Positions 1-6,900 of a DNA stretch of 7,614 nt are shown here, piece after piece. The first letter of the stretch is position 1. Every line of letters starts with the position of its first letter. Position numbers and translations under genes: made by a program. Location: NCBI RefSeq assembly GCF_004570345.1, contig NZ_SPQM01000186.1:1-7614 (forward strand), read 5' to 3'. Source of the DNA: Blastococcus sp. CT_GayMR20 (lineage in GTDB: Bacteria; Actinomycetota; Actinomycetes; Mycobacteriales; Geodermatophilaceae). Below the pieces are notes generated by a model. It did not search any database. It was not told where the DNA came from and saw nothing but the letters and a program-made list of their open reading frames with translations.

Positions 1-1
1 C

Positions 2-706
2 GCGCGGGTGGGCGGCGACTGGTACGACGCGTTCCTTCAGCCCAGCGGCGCCACCATGCTCGTCATCGGGGACGTCGTCGGGCACGACACCGCCGCCGCC
101 GCGGCGATGGGGCAGCTGCGCGGCCTGCTGCGTGGCATCGCCACCTACAGCGACGCCGCGCCGGCCGAGGTGCTGCGGGGCCTCGACGCGTCGATGACGA
201 CGCTGCAGGCCAAGACGCTGGCCACGGCGGCGATCGCCCGCTTCGAGCAGACCCCCGACGAGCTCGAGCGCGGCCTCACCCGGATGCGCTGGGCGAACGC
301 CGGGCACCTCCCGCCCTTGGTGATCAACCCCGACGGGAGCGTCGCCGAGCTGGCCGGCTGGAAGGGCGACCTGCTGCTCGGCGTCGACCCGGAGGCCCGG
401 CGGCGGGAGTCGGTGGTGACCCTCGACCGGGGCGCGACAGTGCTGCTCTACACCGACGGCCTCGTCGAGCGGCGCGACGCCGACCTCGATGCCGGCATGG
501 TCCGGCTCCGGGACGCGGTGATCGAGCTGGCCCACCTCCCGCTGGAACAGCTGCTGGACGAGCTCATCGAGCGCCTGGTGCACGGCCGGCCCGAGGACGA
601 CGTCGCCGTCGTCGCCGTCCGGCTGCACCGCCAGGACCGGCCCCGGCCAGCCGAAGCCGGCCCGAGCGACGTGCCGCCGAACGTGCCCGACGACGTCGCC
701 AGTTAG
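2..706 (+). CDS. SpoIIE/PP2C-type serine/threonine phosphatase, C-terminal part (5' truncated by window)
   Basis: The reading frame is open from base 2 and ends at TAG 704-706, giving 234 visible residues. The start lies outside the window; the GTG at base 8 falls inside the conserved GGDWYDAF motif, so it is not the real start. Visible PP2C/SpoIIE landmarks, counting from the first visible codon, are GGDWYD at about 4-9, IGDVVGH at about 22-28 with metal-ligand Asp24, WANAGH at about 97-102, LLYTDG at about 148-153 with Asp152, and EDDVA at about 198-202. All the acidic metal ligands expected of a Mn/Mg-dependent phosphatase therefore seem present. The last 25 or so residues form a Pro-rich, probably disordered tail. 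Family members dephosphorylate serine or threonine on anti-sigma-factor antagonists and usually carry PAS, GAF or other sensor domains upstream, which cannot be seen here. The substrate is unknown. The gene converges on the helicase gene, with overlapping stop codons. Confidence 0.9.
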   Translation, partial: ARVGGDWYDAFLQPSGATMLVIGDVVGHDTAAAAAMGQLRGLLRGIATYSDAAPAEVLRGLDASMTTLQAKTLATAAIARFEQTPDELERGLTRMRWANAGHLPPLVINPDGSVAELAGWKGDLLLGVDPEARRRESVVTLDRGATVLLYTDGLVERRDADLDAGMVRLRDAVIELAHLPLEQLLDELIERLVHGRPEDDVAVVAVRLHRQDRPRPAEAGPSDVPPNVPDDVAS

Positions 707-2382
707 GCCTTGTCGCGGCGGATCGTCGCCTTGCGCCCCTTGATCATGGTCGCCCTCAGGGCGCTGATCACCTCGTCGGCCGCGGACTCGGGCACCTCCA
801 CCAGCGCGAACCGCTGGTGGATCTCGATCGAGCCGATGTCCCGTCCCTTGAGCCCCGTCTCGCCGGTGATCGCACCGACGAGGTCGCCGGGCCGGATTCC
901 GGCGTCGCGGCCGGCGCCGACGAACAGGCGGGCCGCCGACCCGCCCGGCACCCGCCGGGGCGGCCGCTGGTCGCGCGGCCCGGCGCCGCGGCCGGCCGGA
1001 GCGCGACCGGCGTCGCGGTCGGTCCGGAAGGTGACCTGCGGGATCTCCTCGTCGTCATCGGTGCCACCGGCGGCCTCGTGCGCCAGCTTGACCGCCGCGA
1101 GGGCGACCTCCATGAGGTCGAACTCGTCGGTGAGCGTCTCGACGACGACGCGGAAGCGGTCCAGGTTGTTCTCCAGCAGGCTCTCCCGCAGTGCCGCACG
1201 GGTGAGATCGAGCCGCCTGGCGCGCAGGTCGGCGACCGTCGGCACCTTCTCGACGGCGATGGTCGCGCCGGCCACCTTCTCGATCATCTTGAGCTGGCGG
1301 TGCTCGCGCGGCTCGGCCAGCGTGATCGCGACCCCCTCGCGCCCGGCGCGGCCGACCCGGCCGATGCGGTGGACGTAGGACTCCGGCGCCGAGGGGACGT
1401 CGTAGTTGACGACGTGGGTGAGCTGCTCGATGTCGAGGCCGCGGGCGGCGACGTCGGTGGCGACGAGGAGGTCCGCCGTCCCGCCGCGGAGCCGGCCCAT
1501 CACGCGGTCGCGCTGCTCCTGGCTCATCCCGCCGTGCAGCGCCTCCGCGCGGTATCCGCGGCCGTTGAGCGTCTCGGTGAGGGAGTCGACCTCCTCGCGG
1601 GTGCGGCAGAAGACGATCGCGGCCGCCGGCGACTCGACGTCGAGGATCCGGCCGAGCGCGGCGGGCTTGGCCGCCCGCGGCACCACGTAGGCGGTCTGCC
1701 GCACGCGCGGCGCCTCGCCGGCGGGCGCCTTCTCCCGGCCGATCGTGATGCGGACCGGGTCGTCGAGGTGCCGGCGGGCCAGGGAGTCCAGGCGCCGCGG
1801 CATCGTCGCGGAGAAGAGCACGGTCTGCCGGGTGTCGGGCGTCTCGCCGAGGATGGCCTCGAGGTCCTCGGCGAAGCCCATGTCCAGCATCTCGTCCGCC
1901 TCGTCGAGGACCACGGTGGTGACCTCGCCCAGCTGCAGGCTGCCCCGGTTGAGCAGGTCGAGCGCCCGGCCGGGGGTGGCGACGACGACGTCCACCCCCG
2001 ACTCCAGGCTGCGCAGCTGCCGAAGGATCGGGGCGCCGCCGTAGACCGGCAGCACCCGGGCGCCGAGGTCCTTGCCGTAGCGGTGCAGCGCCTCCGACAC
2101 CTGGACGGCGAGCTCGCGGGTGGGCACCAGCACCAGCGCCACCGGGGGCTTCTCCCGTCGGTGGGCGGTCAGCCGCTGGAGCACCGGGAGGGCGAACGCG
2201 GCGGTCTTGCCCGTGCCGGTCGCAGCCTGACCGAGCAGGTCGCGGCCCTCGACGAGCGGGGGGATCGCCTCCTGCTGGATCGGCGTGGGCTCCTCGTAGC
2301 CGAGCGCCGACAGTGCGGCCTGCAGCTCGGGCCGGAGCCCGAGGTCGTCGAAGGTGGTGCTCGTGTCCCGGTCGCCGTCCAT
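703..2382 (-). CDS. deaD: DEAD-box ATP-dependent RNA helicase, DeaD/CsdA type with DbpA-like RNA-binding domain
   Basis: This complete gene encodes 559 residues, from ATG at 2382-2380 to TAA at 705-703. The helicase core is intact: Q-motif region from Phe11 to Gln37, motif I ATGTGKT (54-60), Ia PTREL (87-91), Ib TPGR (136-139), II DEAD (160-163), III SAT (191-193), IV IVFCRT (256-261), V ATDVAARGLD (308-317) and VI HRIGRVGRAGR (338-348). An acidic patch (TDDDEE, 441-446) and an Arg/Pro/Gly-rich linker (about 455-482) follow. A folded C-terminal domain (about 485-556, beginning RLFVGAG) then matches the DbpA/CsdA RNA-binding domain. Such proteins use ATP to unwind short RNA duplexes in ribosome assembly, mRNA decay and cold response. 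The frame stays open back to 2697, but that stretch is antisense to the amidase gene. The chosen ATG has a GGAG ribosome site and lies just before the Q motif. The symbol rests on domain layout; a csdA-style name would fit equally well. Confidence 0.95.
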   Translation of the reverse strand: MDGDRDTSTTFDDLGLRPELQAALSALGYEEPTPIQQEAIPPLVEGRDLLGQAATGTGKTAAFALPVLQRLTAHRREKPPVALVLVPTRELAVQVSEALHRYGKDLGARVLPVYGGAPILRQLRSLESGVDVVVATPGRALDLLNRGSLQLGEVTTVVLDEADEMLDMGFAEDLEAILGETPDTRQTVLFSATMPRRLDSLARRHLDDPVRITIGREKAPAGEAPRVRQTAYVVPRAAKPAALGRILDVESPAAAIVFCRTREEVDSLTETLNGRGYRAEALHGGMSQEQRDRVMGRLRGGTADLLVATDVAARGLDIEQLTHVVNYDVPSAPESYVHRIGRVGRAGREGVAITLAEPREHRQLKMIEKVAGATIAVEKVPTVADLRARRLDLTRAALRESLLENNLDRFRVVVETLTDEFDLMEVALAAVKLAHEAAGGTDDDEEIPQVTFRTDRDAGRAPAGRGAGPRDQRPPRRVPGGSAARLFVGAGRDAGIRPGDLVGAITGETGLKGRDIGSIEIHQRFALVEVPESAADEVISALRATMIKGRKATIRRDKA

Positions 2383-2445
2383 CGGGCTCCATCGTTCACG
2401 GAAGACGGTTACCGCGCGCGAGGGGGTGCGTGACAGGCTCGGCTC
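2383..2445. promoter_or_regulatory. Divergent intergenic promoter region (helicase / amidase)
   Basis: These 63 bases separate the start codons of two divergent genes, so promoters for both are expected here or just inside the opposite gene. I see no convincing sigma-70 pair in either direction. On the plus strand CAGGCT at 2434-2439 resembles the actinobacterial minus-10 pattern (A at position 2, T at position 6) and ends 6 bases before the amidase GTG. On the minus strand CTGTCA followed 17 bases later by GTAACC is a weak candidate pair. Individual promoter positions are inference; the regulatory role follows from the divergent layout. Confidence 0.45.
2387..2390 (-). promoter_or_regulatory. 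Ribosome binding site of the helicase gene
   Basis: On the minus strand GGAG is followed by CCCG and then the ATG at 2382. The 4-base spacing is slightly short but usable. The site supports starting the helicase at 2382 instead of at any codon further upstream in the open frame, which would run into the divergent amidase gene. Confidence 0.5.
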
Positions 2446-3858
2446 GTGACCGACGACCTCTGCTTCCGGCCGGCGACCGAGCTCGCCGCGATGCTGCGTG
2501 CCCGGGAGGTCTCGGCGCGCGAACTGCTCGACGCTCACCTCGACCGGATCGAGCGGCTGGACCCCGCCGTCAACGCCGTCGTCACCCTCGATGCCGAGGG
2601 TGCGCGCGCCGCGGCCGACGCCGCCGACGCGGCGCTGGCGGCAGGAGAGGACGTCGGCCCACTGCACGGCCTGCCGGTGGCGCACAAGGACACCCACGCC
2701 ACCGGCGGCATGCGGACGACGTGGGGTTCACCCCTGCACGTGGACACCGTGCCGTTGCGCGACGAGCTGATCGTGGCCCGCTACCGGGCGGCCGGCGCCG
2801 TGCGGGTCGGGAAGACGAACGTGCCGGAGTTCGCGGCGGGGTCGCACACGTTCAACACCGTCTTCGGAGCGACCCACAACCCCTACCGGCACGGACTGTC
2901 CGTGGGCGGCTCCTCGGGCGGGGCGGCCGCGGCGCTGGCCGCGGGGTTCGTCCCGCTGGCCGACGGCAGCGACATGGGCGGCTCGCTGCGCAACCCCGCC
3001 GCGTTCTGCAACGTCGTGGGCCTCCGGGCCACGCCGGGGCGGGTGCCGACGTGGCCGGCCGCCATGGGCTGGTCGCAGCTGTCGGTGCAGGGCCCGATGG
3101 GGCGGACGGTCGCGGACGTCGCGTTGCAGCTGTCGGTGGTGGCCGGGCCCGATGCCCGCGTGCCGATCTCGCTGTCCGACGACCCCTCGGGCTTCGCGGC
3201 CGCCCTTCCCGAGCGGCTCGACGGGCTCCGGGTGGCCTGGGCGCCCACGCTCGGGGGACAGGTGACGGTGGATCCCGCGGTGACCGATGTGCTGGCGTCG
3301 TGCGTGGGGACGTTCTCCGACCTCGGCGCGTCGGTGGCGGAGGACTGCCCGGACCTCGCCGGCGCCGACGAGGTGTTCGGGACGCTGCGGGCGTGGCTGT
3401 TCGAGGCGTCGTTCGGGGAGATCTCGCGGCGGACGCCGGAGAAGGTCAAGGAGTCGATCCGCTGGAACGCGGAGATGGGCGCGAAGCTCACCGGCCCCGA
3501 CCTGGCGCGCGCGGAGCAGCTGCACACGAAGCTGCACGAGCGGATGGTCGGGTTCTTCGAGCGGTACGACGTCCTGGTCGCGCCGACGACGCAGGTGCTG
3601 CCGTTCCCCGTGGAGATCGAGTACCCGACCGAGATCGCCGGCATGCACCAGGACAACTACCTGGAGTGGATGCGTTCCTGCACGGTCATCTCGGCGACCG
3701 GCTGCCCGGCGCTGTCGGTGCCCGGCGGGTTCACGCCGGACGGCCTGCCGGTCGGACTGCAGGTCATCGGCGCGGCGCGGGCCGACCGCCGTGTCCTCGA
3801 GGTGGGTCACGCCTTCGAGCAGGCGACCCGCTTCGGCGAGCACCGTCCCACTCTCTGA
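2446..3858 (+). CDS. Amidase signature family hydrolase
   Basis: This complete gene encodes 470 residues, from GTG 2446 to TGA 3856-3858, a normal length for the family. An in-frame TGA at 2431-2433 lies only four codons upstream, so no start further left is possible, and the N-terminus (a helix leading to RIERLDPAVNAVV) matches the usual family beginning. The amidase-signature catalytic triad is visible as Lys81 (VAHKD), the cis-Ser156 in VGGSSGG, and the nucleophile Ser180 in GSDMGGS. The Lys-to-Ser and Ser-to-Ser spacings of 75 and 24 residues equal those known for fatty acid amide hydrolase. No signal peptide or membrane segment is seen, so a cytoplasmic enzyme is likely. Family members hydrolyse carboxamides to acid plus ammonia or amine. 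Substrate cannot be read from the sequence. It is unlikely to be the GatA subunit of tRNA amidotransferase, because no gatB or gatC is adjacent. The gene diverges from the helicase and converges on glutamate dehydrogenase. Confidence 0.93.
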   Translation: MTDDLCFRPATELAAMLRAREVSARELLDAHLDRIERLDPAVNAVVTLDAEGARAAADAADAALAAGEDVGPLHGLPVAHKDTHATGGMRTTWGSPLHVDTVPLRDELIVARYRAAGAVRVGKTNVPEFAAGSHTFNTVFGATHNPYRHGLSVGGSSGGAAAALAAGFVPLADGSDMGGSLRNPAAFCNVVGLRATPGRVPTWPAAMGWSQLSVQGPMGRTVADVALQLSVVAGPDARVPISLSDDPSGFAAALPERLDGLRVAWAPTLGGQVTVDPAVTDVLASCVGTFSDLGASVAEDCPDLAGADEVFGTLRAWLFEASFGEISRRTPEKVKESIRWNAEMGAKLTGPDLARAEQLHTKLHERMVGFFERYDVLVAPTTQVLPFPVEIEYPTEIAGMHQDNYLEWMRSCTVISATGCPALSVPGGFTPDGLPVGLQVIGAARADRRVLEVGHAFEQATRFGEHRPTL

Positions 3859-3983
3859 GTCGCTCTACGGCTCTCTAGCTGTCTCACTAGAAAGTGCGAT
3901 ACCCGCCGACTTGCGCACGACGGCGGTCATACGGGCCGTGCTGACCGCCGTCATGCGCATCACGGCGCGGACGAGGGCTGCGC
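3859..3983. other. Convergent intergenic spacer (amidase / glutamate dehydrogenase)
   Basis: This 125-base spacer lies between two convergent stop codons. Its left half (about 3859-3900) is pyrimidine-rich and visibly poorer in GC than the flanking genes, and holds both CTAG tetranucleotides I found in the window (3875-3878 and 3887-3890). Its right half carries the large inverted repeat described separately. I see no convincing small gene in it; a shadow reading frame crosses it but has no family features. Confidence 0.7.
3912..3959 (-). terminator. Strong stem-loop, likely transcription terminator of the glutamate dehydrogenase gene
   Basis: Arms 3912-3929 and 3942-3959 are inverted copies over 18 bases with one mismatch (C3918 against A3953). 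The inner 11 bp (3919-3929 with 3942-3952) are perfect and the loop is 12 bases. In a minus-strand transcript the odd pair becomes a G-U wobble, so all 18 positions pair; in a plus-strand transcript it is a C-A mismatch. The base of the stem is 24 bases past the glutamate dehydrogenase stop and 53 bases past the amidase stop. No run of U follows directly on either strand, as is common for actinobacterial terminators, so the terminator role is an inference from position and stem strength. It could also serve both convergent genes. Confidence 0.6.
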
Positions 3984-6900
3984 TTACTTCTCGGCGGGGC
4001 GGGGGAGGCGGCGGGCCTGGCGGCGCTTGCGCAGTCCGCGCAGCGTCCGGACGGCGACCAGCAGCTCGGCCAGCTCGTGCCGGTCCCCGGACGCGATGTC
4101 GGCCAGCTGCGCGGCCGAACGGGCCTGGGTGGTGTCCCAGCCCTCCACCCAGGCCCCGACCAGCGCTTCCGGCGCGTCGGTGTCGCTCGTGCGCAGCCCC
4201 AGGACGTCCTCCACGAGCGACGCCTGCTCCATCGCGAGGTCGTCCCGCAGCGAGGCCCGCGCCATCGACGGCCAGCGGCGGTCGCGCGGCAGCGCGATCA
4301 CCAGCTCCCGCAGCGGCACCAGCCCGAGCCGCTCGGCCACGCACTGCAGCACCTGGCCGGTCAGTTCGACCGGCGCTCCGGTGCGCTCGCTGACCACCGC
4401 GAGGTCGAGCGCCGCGGGCAACAGCGGTGCGGCAGCGACCTCGGCCGCCAGCGCGGCCGGCACCCCGGCCGCCTGCAGCCGCGCCGAGCGCTCGGCGTAT
4501 GCCTCCTTCTCGCTGCCGAGCAGCCAGCCCGGCAGACCCGAGCGCACGGCCGCGACGGGCGCGGCGAACCGGTCCCTCACATCGGCGATCGCCGGCGCCG
4601 GGTCGTCGGCCAGCTCCGGGAGCCGCAGGATCCATCGGGCGGTCCGCTCGGCCAGGCGCATCGCCTCGACCCGCAGCTCGACCTGGGTCACCGCGGACAC
4701 CACGTTGTCCAGCGGCCGGACGGCGTCCCACAGACGGTCGACGTCGAAGACGGACCGGGCCACGGTGTGCGCCAGCACCACGCGGGCCAGGGGGGCGCCG
4801 GTCTCCTGCGTCAGCCGGAACAGCCCGGTGACGCCGGCGATGTTCACCGCACGGTTGGTCAGCGCCGTCGAGATGATCTCCCGCCGCAGCGGATGTCCGG
4901 TCACGGCGGCGGGGAAGCGCTCCCGCAACGGGGCGGGGAAGTAGTCGACCAGCATCCCCTCGAGCGCCGGGTCGTCCGGCATCTCCGACGCCAGCACCTC
5001 GGTGCCCGCCTGCAGCTTCGCGTAGGCCAGCAGCACCGACAGCTCCGGGCTGGTGAGCGCCTGCCCGTCGCGGCGCCGCTCGGCCAGCTGCCGGTCGTCC
5101 GGCAGCGCCTCGACACTGCGCAGCAGGCGGCCGGAGCGCTCGAGACTGCGGATGAACCGCTCGTGCGCGTCCAGCAGGCTCCGCGCCGACGTCACCTCGG
5201 CGGCCAGGGTCGCGTTCTGCGCGTGGTTGTTCCTGAGGACGGCGACGGCGACGTCGTCGATCATCTCGCCGAGCAGCGCCGCGCGGTCGGCCGCCTTCAG
5301 CTCCCCGGCGTCCACCACGCTGTTCAGCGCGATCTTGATGTTGACCTCGTGGTCGGAGGTGTCGACGCCTGCGGAGTTGTCGATCGCGTCGGTGTTGACC
5401 CGCCCGCCGGTCAGCGCGTACTCCACGCGGCCGCGCTGCGTGAGCCCCAGGTTGCCGCCCTCGCCGACGACCCGGGCCCGCAGCTGCTCGCCGTCCACCC
5501 GGACGGCGTCGTTGGCCTTGTCCCCCACCTCCAGCGCGCTCTCGGTCGAGGCCTTCACGTAGGTGCCGATGCCGCCGTTGAACAGCAGGTCGACGGGGGC
5601 GAGCAGCACCGCGCGGATGAGCTCGACGGGGGTGAGGGTCTCCACACCGTCGTCCAGACCGAGCGCGGCCCGCATGGGCCCCGAGACCGGTATCGACTTC
5701 GCCGTCCGCGGCCAGACCCCACCTCCGGCGCTGATCCGCGAGCGGTTGTAGTCGGCCCACGACGACCGCTGCAGCCCGAACAGCCGCTTGCGCTCGGCGT
5801 AGGACGACGCCGCATCGGGCGTGGGGTCGACGAACACGTGCCGGTGGTCGAACGCGGCCACCAGCCGGATGTGCGGCGACAGCAGCATCCCGTTGCCGAA
5901 GACGTCGCCGGACATGTCGCCGACGCCGACGACGGTGAAGTCCTGCTTCTGGACGTCGATGTCCAGCTCGCGGAAGTGCCGGGTCACCGACTCCCAGGCG
6001 CCGCGGGCCGTGATGCCCATCGCCTTGTGGTCGTAGCCGACCGAGCCGCCCGACGCGAACGCGTCGCCCAGCCAGAACCCGCGCTCGAGGGCCACGGAGT
6101 TCGCCAGATCGGAGAAGGTCGCCGTCCCCTTGTCGGCGGCGACGACGAGGTAGGTGTCGTCCCCGTCGTGCCGGACCACCCGCTCCGGCGGGACGACCTG
6201 GCCGTCGACGAGGTTGTCGGTCAGCGACAGCAGGGCGCCGATGAAGATCTTGTAGCAGGCCTGTCCCTCGGCCAGGACGGCGTCGCGCGACCCGGACTCG
6301 GGCGGGTTCTTGACGACGAAGCCGCCCTTCGCGCCCGTCGGCACGATGACGGTGTTCTTCACCATCTGCGCCTTGACCAGGCCGAGGACCTCGGTGCGCA
6401 GGTCCTCGCGGCGGTCGGACCAGCGCAGCCCGCCGCGGGCGACCGCGCCGAAGCGCAGGTGGATGCCCATGACGCGCGGCGAGCTGACCCACACCTCGCG
6501 GGCCGGCCGCGGCTCTGGCAGGTCGGGCACCGAGGCGGGATCGAGCTTCAGTGCGAGCGGCCCGCCCGCGTAGTACGTCGTCCGCTGGGTGGCGGTGACG
6601 GCGGCCAGCAGGGAGCTGAGCACCCGGTCGGCGTCGAGGGACTCGACCTCGCCGATCGACGTGCGCAGGGACTCGACCAGCTCGGTCTGCCGGCCTTCGC
6701 GGCCGCGGCTGCGCTCGGGGGAGAACCTCGCCTCGAACAGCGCGACCAGCCGGGCCACCACGTTCGGGTGCGCGGCGAGGGTCTCCTCGACGTAGCGCTG
6801 GCCGAAAGGAAGTCCGGCCTGCCGGAGCCACTGCACGTAGGCGCGCACGACCGTGACCTGCCGCCAGTTGAGCCCGGCGAGCATCACGAGGGCACCGAGG

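Noticed and set aside
817..2433. A 538-residue plus-strand open frame antisense to the helicase
   Set aside because: The opposite strand encodes every DEAD-box motif in order. The antisense product has a low-complexity composition typical of GC-rich shadow frames.
2383..2697. N-terminal extension of the helicase to an ATG at 2697
   Set aside because: The extra 105 residues lie antisense to the amidase start region, have no domain, and are not needed for the helicase fold. The ATG at 2382 has its own ribosome site and sits right before the Q motif.
2728..3843. A 371-residue minus-strand open frame antisense to the amidase
   Set aside because: The plus strand encodes an intact amidase with a correctly spaced catalytic triad; the antisense product is Arg/His/Gln-rich and unrecognisable.
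3887..3898. Small hairpin CACT-AGAA-AGTG after the amidase gene as its terminator
   Set aside because: The stem has only four pairs, half of them weak, and no U-tract follows. The larger repeat at 3912-3959 is far more credible.
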